Shown here: piece by piece, positions 33,961 through 44,029 of the stretch | Numbering within the stretch: position 1 is the first letter of the stretch | Layout of the letters: every line of letters begins with the position of its first letter | Assembly: GCF_024137965.1 (NCBI RefSeq) | Contig: NZ_CP099975.1 | Span: 3,224,001-3,288,000 of the forward strand | Source: Halomonas sp. Y3 | GTDB lineage: Bacteria; Pseudomonadota; Gammaproteobacteria; Pseudomonadales; Halomonadaceae | DNA: 64,000 nt | Direction of reading: 5' to 3' | Position numbers and translations under genes: made by a program | The notes under the pieces: generated by a model | What the model was told of the DNA's origin: nothing | What the model saw: the letters and a program-made list of their open reading frames with translations, nothing else | Databases searched by the model: none

Positions 33961-34726
33961 TGCCCAGACGCTGCCGCTGCTACTGCGACAGCTCCGCCTG
34001 CCCACCATGGCCGCCTGCTGGCCCCAGCTGGAAACCCGCGCCCGAGCCGAAAACTGGAGCCTGCCACAAACACTGGCCGCCCTATGCGAGCACGAGCTGG
34101 CCGAGCGTGAGCGACGCCGGCTGGCCCGGCACCTCAAGGAGGCCCGGCTGCCGGTGGGCAAGACGCTGGAGTCCTTCGAGTTCGACGCCATCGCGGCCGA
34201 GCAGCGCCGGCAACTGAGCGCCTTGGCCGGCGACACGCAGTGGGTCGACCAGGCTCACAACCTGCTGCTGTTTGGGCCCTCCGGCGTCGGCAAGAGCCAC
34301 GTGGCGGCCGGGCTCGGGCATACGCTGGTCGACCAGGGTTACCGGGTGCGCTACGCCACCGCCTCAAGCCTGGTCCAGGAGCTCCAGGCTGCCAAGCAGG
34401 CACTGCGCCTGAGCGACGCCCTGATCAAGCTCGACAAGTACGCCGTGCTGGTGATCGACGATATCGGCTACGTCCAACGCAGCGAGGCCGAGACGTCAGT
34501 GCTGTTCGAGCTGATCGCCCATCGCTACGAGTCGGCCAGCCTGATCATCACCGCCAACCAGCCGTTCAGCGCCTGGGACAGTATCTTCCCCGACAGCATG
34601 ATGGCAGTGGCCGCCATCGACCGGTTGGTGCACCACGCCACGCTGATGGAGCTGAGCGGGGAGAGCTACCGTAAGCGTGCTTATCAACGACAATTACAAG
34701 GAGGAAAAGCTGGGTCGTCGGACTGA
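33953..34726 (+). CDS. istB: IS21 helper ATPase IstB
   Basis: A 257-residue AAA+ protein that selects the target and activates IstA. Walker A is GPSGVGKSH, Walker B VLVIDDIGYV, and ITANQPFSAWDSIFPD gives sensor sequence. ATG 33953 overlaps the istA stop, typical of IS21. Confidence 0.95.
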   Translation: MPDAQTLPLLLRQLRLPTMAACWPQLETRARAENWSLPQTLAALCEHELAERERRRLARHLKEARLPVGKTLESFEFDAIAAEQRRQLSALAGDTQWVDQAHNLLLFGPSGVGKSHVAAGLGHTLVDQGYRVRYATASSLVQELQAAKQALRLSDALIKLDKYAVLVIDDIGYVQRSEAETSVLFELIAHRYESASLIITANQPFSAWDSIFPDSMMAVAAIDRLVHHATLMELSGESYRKRAYQRQLQGGKAGSSD

Positions 34727-34780
34727 CGACAACTACCCACCCAACCGGCCATTTTAATTGTCGCCAAGCGGCCAAAGTAG

Positions 34781-35296
<516 letters not shown>

Positions 35297-35338
35297 TGAC
35301 TCAAACCAACGAGTCTCCGAGAAAGCCGGTACGGTTCA

Positions 35339-36493
35339 CTTCAGCGTGACTCGCTGTGCTTCATCGATGAAAAAGACCGATAACCGAGAAGCCATGATCA
35401 CTTCCTTGATCTGGCTCTCTCCCATGTTTTGATACATGCCAGACTTTTCATTCAGGCGGTGGGCCTCATCCACGATTAGCGCGTGAAAAGTGTCTGGCGC
35501 GGTGTCCACGTAACTTCCCGAGCCTTTGAACAGGTTATCAATATGAGTTTTCTTTCGTGTGCCTGTCAGCCTCTTTTTGAATACCTCTCGCGGAGCTGAG
35601 TTGCGTGATACGTACTGCGTCATCATCTCGCGATTAGTCAGCTCTACCAGCAAGTTGATGGCGACCACGGACTTTCCAGTGCCTGGCCCACCCTTGACGA
35701 TCAGACACTGCTTGTTGCCGCTGGTCGCTTGGTGGGCAAGATCGATGGCAGATTCATAAATCAGCTTCTGGTCATCAATCATCAGGAACTCGGCGTTGCC
35801 CTGCATCATTGATGCCAAGGCATCCGCCAGGTTCTTGCTGGGCTTTATCTCACCGTGCTCGATGCGATACATGATGTTGCTGCTATCGCCGTATTTGATG
35901 TGCTGGCTCAGAAACTTGGAAAGTTTCAAGGCATCCTGGGAAATAAAGACCGGGGCGCGGCGAGTATGGTGCTCGTAGAAGGGATCATTGATGGCGTCCC
36001 CCTGCTTCATGTTGTGCAGATAGGCGCAGGGCACCAAGCGGATCGACTCGGAGCGTACCGTCTCGTTGTAGTCCTCGATCAGTGCGCCATAGGACCACGC
36101 CTGATACGACGGATGGTTAGTCTCGCGTACGCCGCCGCCCAACTGGGTGCGCACGATGGCGTCCTTCTTCGTCACCTCGACGGACTGCCACTGTTTCAGC
36201 CCCACGATGACCGCCGCATCGTCCCGCTGGTGGTTCTTGCCGGTCAGGATGAAGTCCACGCGGCGATTGGTCAGCGGGATGTTGTACTCGATGGCCACTC
36301 CCGCCGATGCGGGAATGCCCTCGTCGAGCAGAACGCTCATCATGAAGCGCAGGGAGTTCTCCCACGACGACACCTCACTGCGCGGCGAGTTGCGGATCAG
36401 CCTGCGTGCCACCTCGTTCTCGATGGCGTCGGTGATGACGTTGGCTCGTACATCGTTGATGAACTGCTGCTTGGTGGCGTTGTAGACCAGCAT
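35339..36493 (-). pseudogene. DUF2075 nuclease-helicase-like protein, C-terminus lost
   Basis: About 385 residues remain of a family usually near 600. The N-terminal third looks like a PD-(D/E)XK-type nuclease (IEYNIPLTNRRVDFILTG then AAVIVGLKQWQ). The motor begins with Walker A GGPGTGKS and the Walker B region ALIVDEAHRLNE, and reaches FFIDEAQRVTL, where the IS3 right end truncates it at 35338. DUF2075 proteins are found among phage-defence and restriction genes, so this may be a remnant of a defence island; function is inferred. Upstream of ATG 36493 is an AT-rich promoter-like stretch. Confidence 0.75.
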
Positions 36494-36866
36494 ACCCTAA
36501 AAATTCCTTTTATAAACAACTATTTATATAATTATAAATGTATATACATCGCATAATTATATGCACCCAACTGGCTGCTATAACATCAACTGAAGCTCAT
36601 GTGCCAGCCACAGCGGGCTTGGGGAGCCATACTTACTTCAAACAGCTACGGCCCTGACGCGCACTTACTATTCATCGAGCTTGAAGCTCAGCAGTTTGCT
36701 GTCCAAGCCTTTTGCTGGGGAGGAAGGTCAGTCAATTGCCCCCGATCGCCGATAACATCTTCCGGTTAGCCAACACCGGAACAAGTGCTCCAGGGGCAAC
36801 GCTCCAAGGCCCTAAATACCGCAGGCTTTGACCTTATTGGTAGAATTCAGGACTCGCATCAAAAAA
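36494..36866. other. AT-rich intergenic region
   Basis: The 373 bases between the DUF2075 start and the LysR stop hold a strongly AT-rich segment at about 36507-36560 (including ATAATTAT twice and GTATATAC), which probably carries the promoter of the minus-strand gene. The rest shows no frame, RNA or terminator that I can support. Confidence 0.45.
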
Positions 36867-37787
36867 TCAGACCTCCAATTGCGAGAAGTGATGTTCCAAA
36901 AAATCCAGGCACACGCGAATTTTGGCCGAATTGGCAGCTCGAGTTGAATAAATTGCCCAAACATCTGCACTCTGACTGTAGTCGCTTAGTACTCGTACCA
37001 AGCTATTTTGCTTCAAAAGTGGTCCAACGTCCCACATGGAGCGTAGCAGGATGCCGCGGCCGTGCAATGCCCACTGCAGCACTATCTCGCCGTTATTTGA
37101 GGACAAGGGACCGCTGACACGAATACTCTGGGTGCGGTCGCCACACTCCAGGTCCCAGATACCGAAAGGGTTATTGCGTTCTTTGATGACGAGGCAATCG
37201 TGCTCAGTCAAATCATCCAGTGTAACCGGTGTCCCGCACCGCTCCAGATACCTGGGTGCTGCACAGAGCACGCGCTGATTCGAGATAAGATGGCGACTGA
37301 TATGCTGGCCGGGCAAGTCGTCGCCCACTCGGATTTCCAGATCGAAGTCCTCTCCCACGATATCAACCACCCTATCAAACACCTCAAAGCGGATCTCCAA
37401 TTCTGGAAACTGCTGCGCTAGTCCAGCGATGGCGGGTGCTACATGGTTGCGTCCAAACCCAAAACTGCTGCAGATACGCAGCAAACCGCGCGGGCTCTGG
37501 CGTGCATCGGACAGATCATCGAACAGGGTATGCATATCGTCCAGAATCTGCACCGCAGCACGTTCGGCCAGTTTCCCGTCATCTGTCAGCGCACAACGCC
37601 GGCTGGTTCGGTGAAACAGGCTAGTATTCAATACCTTCTCAAGAAGCCTTATGCGCTTGCTGACATAGGCAGGTGACACACCCAGCTCATCGGCTGCAGC
37701 CGTAAAGCTCTGTTTCCGAATGACAATCAGAAATACACGAAGGTCTTCCGGAAGCGGCCATTGTTTACGAATCGTGTTCACAGACAT
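36867..37787 (-). CDS. LysR-family regulator
   Basis: A 306-residue regulator. The N-terminal HTH is LPEDLRVFLIVIRKQSFTAAADELGVSPAYVSKRIRLLEKVL, followed by the effector domain (GLLRICSSFGFGRNHVAPAI) of the DmlR/TtdR-like type, whose members often respond to dicarboxylates. ATG 37787 gives the usual length; the longer frame adds 56 unrelated residues. It is divergent from a transporter-dehalogenase-LeuCD operon and probably controls it. Confidence 0.87.
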   Translation of the reverse strand: MSVNTIRKQWPLPEDLRVFLIVIRKQSFTAAADELGVSPAYVSKRIRLLEKVLNTSLFHRTSRRCALTDDGKLAERAAVQILDDMHTLFDDLSDARQSPRGLLRICSSFGFGRNHVAPAIAGLAQQFPELEIRFEVFDRVVDIVGEDFDLEIRVGDDLPGQHISRHLISNQRVLCAAPRYLERCGTPVTLDDLTEHDCLVIKERNNPFGIWDLECGDRTQSIRVSGPLSSNNGEIVLQWALHGRGILLRSMWDVGPLLKQNSLVRVLSDYSQSADVWAIYSTRAANSAKIRVCLDFLEHHFSQLEV

Positions 37788-37800
37788 CACACCAAGCAGG

Positions 37801-37834
37801 TTACCTTCACGTAACGTAAATAATAGCATTGCTA
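37801..37834. promoter_or_regulatory. Candidate LysR binding region
   Basis: Two small inverted repeats, TTACCTTCACGTAA (37801-37814, TTAC/GTAA ends) and TAGCATTGCTA (37824-37834), lie in the 152-base divergent promoter. The second fits the T-N11-A-like geometry used by LysR proteins. Evidence is position and symmetry only. Confidence 0.3.
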
Positions 37835-37939
37835 GTGACAGATCCTGAAGCGACTCCTCAATTGATACCCAAAACGAAAAAAGTCCTCGTCGCCGAAGCC
37901 GATACAAGGGCTGCCCATGAGAACCAAAAGAGATGCTCC

Positions 37940-39451
37940 ATGACCAGAAATACAACTACAATATCATCGCCCTCAGCTCGTACATTAACAGCACATCCCA
38001 ATGGGGATGACAATACATCTAGCCATCTTGCCGCCCGGATCGGCTTCTATCTCGGACCGATCCTGTTAATTGCGTGCTTGGTGATTCCCCCACCCACGGG
38101 CATGCCCGTCTCCGCTTGGTCGACCGTGGGCATAACGTTACTGATCGCCACTTGGTGGTCGACCGAGGCTATCCCGATACCCATCACTTCCTTACTGCCC
38201 ATCCTGTTGATTCCAACATTGGGTATCGGCGAAATCAGCGATGCCACCGCCCCCTACGCCAACCCGATCATCTATCTTTTCCTAGGCGGCTTCATAGTCG
38301 GCCTCGCAATGGAGCGCTGGAACCTGCACAGGCGCATCGCGCTCAACACGCTTATGCTGGTTGGTAGTTCCCCTTCGCAACAGATAGCCGGCTTTATGTT
38401 GTCCACGGCATTTCTCAGCATGTGGGTCAGCAACACAGCAACCACAATTATGATGTTGCCAATCGGCATGTCCGTGATCCACCTGTTTAATCGTGATGGA
38501 GACGACTCGGACAATGCTGAACGTACGCGCTTTGCTACTGCTCTGCTGCTGAGCATCGCTTATGCAGCAAGCATCGGCGGCGTTGCAACCCTGATCGGCA
38601 CACCACCGAACGCGATGCTTGCGGGTTTTCTACAAGCGAATTACGACGTCTCTATCGGCTTCGGACAGTGGATGCTGTTGGGTATTCCGGTCGCGGCGAC
38701 AATGCTTCTTTTCACGTGGTGGTGGTTGACTCGGCGCAGCTTTAAATTCCATAACGGGAACAGCCATGAACTGATTCGTGCAGAAATAGAAACGTTAGGT
38801 CCCTGGTCTAAGGCTGAAAAACTGGTCTTGGTGGTCTTTGCACTCACAGCACTTGGCTGGATCTTCAGGACGTTCATCACAAGCTACCTACCCGGTATCA
38901 ACGACACTAGTATTGCTCTGATAGGCGCATTATCTCTATTTCTGATTCCGGTCGATACCAAGCAGCGCATCTTCCTGATGTGCTGGCAAGACGCCGTCAA
39001 GCTTCCTTGGGGGGTGCTGCTGCTATTTGGCGGGGGCCTGTCGCTGGCCGCAGCTATTCAGTCAACCGGGCTAGCCGAGTGGATCGCAAATAGCATCGGA
39101 TCGCTTGGCACCTTACCACTACTGGGAATGATCGCACTGGTAGCGCTGGTCATTATCTTCCTGACCGAGGTTACCTCCAACACTGCAACGGCAGCCGCCT
39201 TTCTGCCGCTTCTTGCGGCGGTCGCCGTATCCCAAGGTTTCTCTGTGGAAATGATTGCCATACCCGCTGCAATAGCCGCCAGCTGCGCCTTTATGTTACC
39301 GGTCGCGACACCGCCTAATGCGATCGTCTTCAGCACTGGGCACATGCGGATACAGTCCATGGTAGCCACCGGATTTGGGCTAAATATCGTCGGTATCATG
39401 CTGATAACTATGCTAAGCTACTTCATTGTAGGTGCAATCTGGGCTTCCTAA
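37940..39451 (+). CDS. DASS/SLC13-family anion transporter
   Basis: A 503-residue inner-membrane sodium-coupled transporter for di- or tricarboxylates or sulfate-like anions. The two hallmark SNT hairpins are present: VSNTATTIMMLPIG in the first half and TSNTATAAAFLPLLAAVA in the second, with about 11-12 hydrophobic segments. ATG 37940 begins a short polar N-terminus; the frame is open further upstream. It is the first gene of an operon with a dehalogenase-like hydrolase and a LeuCD-type dehydratase, so it should import the substrate of that pathway. Confidence 0.88.
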   Translation: MTRNTTTISSPSARTLTAHPNGDDNTSSHLAARIGFYLGPILLIACLVIPPPTGMPVSAWSTVGITLLIATWWSTEAIPIPITSLLPILLIPTLGIGEISDATAPYANPIIYLFLGGFIVGLAMERWNLHRRIALNTLMLVGSSPSQQIAGFMLSTAFLSMWVSNTATTIMMLPIGMSVIHLFNRDGDDSDNAERTRFATALLLSIAYAASIGGVATLIGTPPNAMLAGFLQANYDVSIGFGQWMLLGIPVAATMLLFTWWWLTRRSFKFHNGNSHELIRAEIETLGPWSKAEKLVLVVFALTALGWIFRTFITSYLPGINDTSIALIGALSLFLIPVDTKQRIFLMCWQDAVKLPWGVLLLFGGGLSLAAAIQSTGLAEWIANSIGSLGTLPLLGMIALVALVIIFLTEVTSNTATAAAFLPLLAAVAVSQGFSVEMIAIPAAIAASCAFMLPVATPPNAIVFSTGHMRIQSMVATGFGLNIVGIMLITMLSYFIVGAIWAS

Positions 39452-39497
39452 ACATTGCCCCCCCAACTTCATCACAACTTCACCAGGAGAAGTAACG

Positions 39498-40409
39498 ATG
39501 TCTTCTAATCTTTGTCAGTTATTCCCCGGCTTCGAAATACAACATGTCGAGGTCGAGCCACAGATCTACATCAACGCTATCGTCGGCGGCAGCGGCCCAG
39601 CGCTACTATTATTACACGGCCATCCCCAGACACTTGCGATCTGGCACAAGGTAGCACCAACACTAGCCGAACATTTCACCGTGGTTGCGGCCGACCTTCG
39701 TGGTTACGGAGATTCATCGAAGCCAGTTGGCTTACCGGATCACTCGAACTACTCGAAACGGGTGATGGCACAAGATCAATTGACGTTAATGCGCCACTTG
39801 GGATTCGAAAGCTTCGACCTACTAGCACATGACCGCGGAGCTCGGGTGGCACACCGACTAGCTGTTGATCACCCGCAAGCAGTGTCACGACTGATCCTGC
39901 TCGATATCGCGCCGACACTTGCCATGTATCAGCAGACCAGCGATACGTTCGCTCGGGCCTACTGGCACTGGTTCTTTCTGATTCAGCCCGCATCGCTGCC
40001 CGAGCGTCTTATCGAAGCCGACCCCACAGCCTATATCATCGACGTGATGGGCCGGCGTAGTGCCGGTCTTGAGCCGTTCGATCCGCGAGCACTCGACGAA
40101 TACCGGCGCTGCTTCGCGCTTGAGGGTACTGCTCACGGTGTCTGCGAGGATTATCGAGCCTCAGCAGGCATTGACATTGAACATGAACAGAATGATATCG
40201 ATGCCGACCGACGGATCACAGCACCTTTGCTCGTGATGTGGGGCGAAAACGGCGTGATCCAGAAGTGCTTCAGACCACTTGAGGAGTGGCAGAAGCTGGC
40301 CGACAAGCTTGAAGGTGAGCCCCTTCCCTGCGGGCACTATATCGCCGAGGAAGCACCCGAGGCGCTACTCGCCAAGGTTCTACCCTTTCTGCTGGAGGTG
40401 GACGCATGA
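39498..40409 (+). CDS. Alpha/beta hydrolase, fluoroacetate/haloacetate dehalogenase type
   Basis: A 303-residue hydrolase closely matching the fluoroacetate dehalogenase pattern. Nucleophile Asp112 sits in AHDRGARVAHR with Arg113 and Arg116 to bind the carboxylate, Asp136 (LLDIAP) and His280 (PCGHYIAEE) complete the triad, and His157-Trp158 (YWHWFFL) correspond to the fluoride-binding residues. The nucleophile is Asp, not Ser, so dehalogenation is plausible. AGGAGA lies 9 bases before ATG 39498, and the stop overlaps the leuC-like start (ATGA). The natural substrate could be a haloacid or an unhalogenated ester. Confidence 0.85.
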   Translation: MSSNLCQLFPGFEIQHVEVEPQIYINAIVGGSGPALLLLHGHPQTLAIWHKVAPTLAEHFTVVAADLRGYGDSSKPVGLPDHSNYSKRVMAQDQLTLMRHLGFESFDLLAHDRGARVAHRLAVDHPQAVSRLILLDIAPTLAMYQQTSDTFARAYWHWFFLIQPASLPERLIEADPTAYIIDVMGRRSAGLEPFDPRALDEYRRCFALEGTAHGVCEDYRASAGIDIEHEQNDIDADRRITAPLLVMWGENGVIQKCFRPLEEWQKLADKLEGEPLPCGHYIAEEAPEALLAKVLPFLLEVDA

Positions 40410-41821
40410 AACCGAAGACGCTGTATCGTAAAATAGTCGACTCACATACGGTTGCAGCATTGGACGAGCACAATCTTCTACTGTTCTGCGATCTACATCT
40501 CATGAACGAATACACCAGCCCGCAAGCCTTTGCGGGGCTGTACGAGCAGGACCGCGAAGTATCGATGCCGGGGCAGAACGTGGCCGTCGTGAGCCATATC
40601 ATTCCCACGCATCCGACCCGGATTCGTGTTATCGAAGACACCGCATCGGCACTTCAGGCATCGAACCTGAAGAAAAACTGCGACCATTTCCATATTCCCC
40701 TGTTCGACACGAACGATGCCCTTCAAGGCATCGAACATGTGGTGGCTCCAGAGCACGGGATGATTCGTCCCGGCATGGTCGTAATCTGCGGAGACAGTCA
40801 CACTACGACATATGGCGCGCTAGGAGCCTTGGGCTTCGGCATAGGAACCACTGAAGTGGAGCACGTACTGGCGACGCAAACGCTGGTCTACCGGCTCGCC
40901 AAGGACATGCGCATACGCATCGACGGAACCCTCCCCTCGGGTACGACGGCCAAGGATCTAGTACTCGCGGTAATCGGTCACATCGGAGCCCAGGGTGCTC
41001 GTGGCTACGTGGTCGAATACTACGGTACTGCCATTGATGCGTTATCGATCGAGGCACGTTTCACGCTGTGCAACATGACGCTCGAAGCCGGGGCCCGCGG
41101 CGCACTCGTGGCTCCCGATCAAAAGGCGATAGACTACGTGATGGCCCGCGCACCGGACATCACATCTGAGCATCATGACGCAGCGCTGGCGGCATGGCAG
41201 GACCTGCATTCCGACCCAGGTTGTACATTCGATGCCGAGTACCAGTTCGATGCCAGTGACGTCTCCCCTCAGGTAACTTGGGGTACCAGCCCCGACCAAG
41301 TGGTCGCCATCGACGAGCGCATCCCTGAGCTAGATGAACTCCCTGAGGGACCGGCGCGGAGAAGCGCCGAAAGGGCGTTCCACTACACTAGGTTGCAGGC
41401 GGGAGCTGCCTTGGAAGGCACTCCTGTTCAGCACGTTTTTATCGGCTCCTGCACCAACGGTCGGATCGAGGACCTACGTGCCGCTGCCAGCATCGTGCAC
41501 AAGCGCCACGTCGCTCCGGGCGTCCGTGCGATGGTGGTACCCGGTTCCGGGGCCGTGAAAGCTCAAGCGGAAGCCGAAGGCCTCGATCGGATCTTTACGC
41601 AGGCAGGCTTCGAGTGGCGCAATTCCGGCTGTTCGATGTGCCTGGCAATGAATGACGATGTTTTAACCGAAGGCACACGCTGCGCTTCGACGACGAATCG
41701 CAACTTCGAGGGACGCCAGGGACGAGGTGCCATCACCCATCTAATGAGCCCGGCAATGGCGGCTGCAGCCGCTGTGGCTGGATACCTTACCGACGTACGT
41801 CGACTGGAGATCCTGCAATGA
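40406..41821 (+). CDS. leuC: 3-isopropylmalate dehydratase large subunit (LeuC-type)
   Basis: A 471-residue iron-sulfur dehydratase of the aconitase superfamily. Cluster ligands are Cys349 (GSCTNGR), Cys409 and Cys412 (SGCSMCLAMN); GDSHTTTYGALGALGFGIGTTEVEHVLATQ is the standard LeuC segment. The operon has a dicarboxylate-type transporter and a dehalogenase but no leuA or leuB, so it may be a paralogue acting on another 2- or 3-substituted malate (citramalate, maleate or a halogenated analogue). That is inference; the sequence alone would be annotated LeuC. Confidence 0.85.
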   Translation: MKPKTLYRKIVDSHTVAALDEHNLLLFCDLHLMNEYTSPQAFAGLYEQDREVSMPGQNVAVVSHIIPTHPTRIRVIEDTASALQASNLKKNCDHFHIPLFDTNDALQGIEHVVAPEHGMIRPGMVVICGDSHTTTYGALGALGFGIGTTEVEHVLATQTLVYRLAKDMRIRIDGTLPSGTTAKDLVLAVIGHIGAQGARGYVVEYYGTAIDALSIEARFTLCNMTLEAGARGALVAPDQKAIDYVMARAPDITSEHHDAALAAWQDLHSDPGCTFDAEYQFDASDVSPQVTWGTSPDQVVAIDERIPELDELPEGPARRSAERAFHYTRLQAGAALEGTPVQHVFIGSCTNGRIEDLRAAASIVHKRHVAPGVRAMVVPGSGAVKAQAEAEGLDRIFTQAGFEWRNSGCSMCLAMNDDVLTEGTRCASTTNRNFEGRQGRGAITHLMSPAMAAAAAVAGYLTDVRRLEILQ

Positions 41822-42453
41822 CTGAGCATACTCGCATCAAGGGACGCTCTGCGTCGCTTCGCATAGAGAATCTCGACACGGACCAGATCATGCCCAAGCA
41901 GTTCCTCCGTGGCATTGACAAGTCAGGTCTGAAGGAGGGTTTGCTTTACGACCTTCGTTTCGACGCTCAGGGACAGGCACGTTCTGATTTTGTGCTCAAC
42001 CAACCTTCATATGTCGGCGCATCAATTCTGATCGGTGGCTCCAACTTCGGCTGTGGATCAAGCCGCGAGCACGCGGTCTGGGGCCTCCAGCAGTTCGGCA
42101 TTCGAGCCGTGATCGCTTCAAGTTTTGCCGAAATTTTCTACTCCAATGCAATGAACAACCGGTTGTTGCTGGTGACCTTGCCGCCAGAGAAAATCGCCCA
42201 GTTGATGGACGATGCCGATGCCCCCTCCAGGAATACGGTCGAGATCGACATCAAGGAGCAAAGCCTTACGAGCTATAGCGTTCAGGCTAATTTTGAACTG
42301 ATGCCGCGTCACCTCAAAATGTTTCTTGAAGGTCTGGACAGTATCGGGCTTTCGTTGACCTATCAAAACGATATCTCAAAGTTCGCTGACCAACATTGGA
42401 CTCACCAGCCCTGGTTGCGTGACGTGGCGGCAATCACTCATCGTCGTCTCTGA
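41818..42453 (+). CDS. leuD: 3-isopropylmalate dehydratase small subunit (LeuD-type)
   Basis: A 211-residue swivelling domain partner of the LeuC-type protein. Motifs: IENLDTDQIMPKQFLRGIDKSGL, GGSNFGCGSSREHAVWGLQQFGIRAVIASSFAEIF and NAMNNRLLLVTL. ATG 41818 overlaps the leuC stop. It closes the operon; no terminator is evident before the IS3 end at 42530. Confidence 0.87.
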   Translation: MTEHTRIKGRSASLRIENLDTDQIMPKQFLRGIDKSGLKEGLLYDLRFDAQGQARSDFVLNQPSYVGASILIGGSNFGCGSSREHAVWGLQQFGIRAVIASSFAEIFYSNAMNNRLLLVTLPPEKIAQLMDDADAPSRNTVEIDIKEQSLTSYSVQANFELMPRHLKMFLEGLDSIGLSLTYQNDISKFADQHWTHQPWLRDVAAITHRRL

Positions 42454-42529
42454 ATCTTTAGAGTAAGAACTGGGTAATATAGTGAATCTGGCTGCCTGTT
42501 TTTTGAACAAACCGTGTCTCTGGTCTTCC

Positions 42530-42671
42530 CCCCCAGTGTCAGGATGACTGTCGTGCCCTCTGATACCCTGTTCCTATAAACCGATCAGGGGGCGAAAGGA
42601 GACACTCATGCCTCGTTACTCAGAGGAGCGCCGGCAAGCCGTGGTCACCAAGCTGCTGCCTCCCCACAACC
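42530..42671 (+). mobile_element. Left end and orfA start of IS3 type A, truncated
   Basis: About 142 bases match 48637 onwards: terminal CCCCCAGTGTCAGGATGACT, the leader, the ribosome binding site and the first 20 or so orfA codons from ATG 42608. The match ends at ACAACC where the next IS3 begins at 42672. Confidence 0.88.
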
Positions 42672-42701
42672 TGATCTTACCCAGCATTGGTGGACACCGA
42701 T

Positions 42702-43568
42702 CTAAGCGATCATTCGGGCCTCGAAGACCTCTGGGCTGATCATCCCAATCGCACTGTGCCGGCGCTGCCGGTTGTAGTCCAGTTCAATGTACTCGAACAC
42801 CTGCCGTCGCATGGACTCCCGCGTTTCGAATCGCTCACCATGGATGGCCTCGACCTTGAGGCTGTGAAAGAAGCTCTCGGCACAGGCATTGTCGTAGCAG
42901 TTACCCTTGGCGCTCATGCTGCACTGGAGCTCGTAGCGGGTCAGCAGCGACTGATACAGCGTCGAACAATACTGGCTGCCGCGATCGGAGTGAACGATCA
43001 CGCCCTTGGGCATCTTGCGGCTCCACAGGGCCATCTGCAGGGCATCACCCACCAGGTCGGCGGTCATCCGCTCGCTCATTGCCCAGCCGATGACCTTGCG
43101 CGAGTACAAGTCGATCAGCACCGCTAGATAGAGCCAGCCTTCACCCGTCGCGAGGTAGGTGATGTCGCCAACCCATTTTTGGTTGGGTGCCTCCGCAGCA
43201 AAGTCCTGTTTCAGGAGGTTAGGCGCCACGGGCAGCCCATGCCGTGAGTTCGTGGTGGCCTTGTACTTACGAGCCGCCTTGGCCCGCAGATTCTGGCGCC
43301 GAAGGCTTGCCGCCACGGTATTGCGGCAGATGGCGACCCCGGCATCGTTCAGGTCGTGGGTCAGCCTGGGGGCGCCTGAGCGCCCCTTTTTCTGCTGAAA
43401 GGCCAGTGCCACACGCTGGTCGGTGATGACCTGCTGGCGGCGCCGCGGTGACGGTTTGCCATCGCGCTGTCGCCAAGCGTAGTAGCCGCTACGTGCCACA
43501 CCGAGGACAGCGCACATTCGCTGGATACTGAATGCCTGATGGTGCTGCTGGATGAAGGCGTACTTCAC
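42702..43568 (-). CDS. IS3-family OrfB transposase (type C)
   Basis: A 288-residue DDE transposase: [12 protein letters not shown] at the start, then [31 protein letters not shown] (first D), [11 protein letters not shown] (second D), [15 protein letters not shown] (E) and the C-terminal [20 protein letters not shown]. It overlaps orfA by 4 bases in the -1 frame. Confidence 0.95.
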   Translation of the reverse strand: MKYAFIQQHHQAFSIQRMCAVLGVARSGYYAWRQRDGKPSPRRRQQVITDQRVALAFQQKKGRSGAPRLTHDLNDAGVAICRNTVAASLRRQNLRAKAARKYKATTNSRHGLPVAPNLLKQDFAAEAPNQKWVGDITYLATGEGWLYLAVLIDLYSRKVIGWAMSERMTADLVGDALQMALWSRKMPKGVIVHSDRGSQYCSTLYQSLLTRYELQCSMSAKGNCYDNACAESFFHSLKVEAIHGERFETRESMRRQVFEYIELDYNRQRRHSAIGMISPEVFEARMIA

Positions 43569-43864
43569 TTCAGGCTCTTCGCAAAGTACACCGCGGCCTT
43601 TTTTGTTATGGCCAGTTCCTCTGACATTTCAGCGAGTTGCCGCTTCAGCCGGGCGTTTTCATCAGCCAGTGATTGCTCGCGCTCGGAGGTGTTCTTCTTC
43701 TGTTGGGCCTTGGCGCGCCACTGATAGAGTTGGCTGGGCTGCAGGCCCAGCTCACGGGCGGCAGCGGCAGTGCCCACTCGGTCAGCGAGGGCAAGAGCTT
43801 CCTCGCGGTAGGCGTCGGAGTAACGGGCACGGGTCTTCTTCATCGGGGTAGCTTGCTTGGCCAT
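43565..43864 (-). CDS. IS3-family OrfA (type C)
   Basis: A 99-residue HTH protein ([40 protein letters not shown]) with a C-terminal zipper helix ([31 protein letters not shown]). OrfB is made by -1 frameshift or re-initiation. Confidence 0.92.
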   Translation of the reverse strand: MAKQATPMKKTRARYSDAYREEALALADRVGTAAAARELGLQPSQLYQWRAKAQQKKNTSEREQSLADENARLKRQLAEMSEELAITKKAAVYFAKSLK

Positions 43865-44029
43865 GGGTCACCTCGTTGAGTGTACTACCTTAACGGGGTG
43901 TCCACTGTTGCTGGGCAAGGTCAGTTGAACTAAACCGCTTCGCGGTAGCTGTCGTCGAATCCTGTCTCTCGCTTTACCGAACCACACTGTTCATTGACCC
44001 CCGAGGGTCACTGAACAGGAGTGACGACG

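Larger units (their letters stand above)
42672..43923 (-). mobile_element. IS3-family element type C, complete
   Basis: Ends TGATCTTACCCAGCA (42672, left) and TGACCTTGCCCAGCA (right, complement, ending 43923) each continue with GTGGACACC. Both reading frames are intact on the minus strand. It cuts an IS3 type A orfA on the left and abuts an IS91 on the right, without a visible target duplication. Confidence 0.9.
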
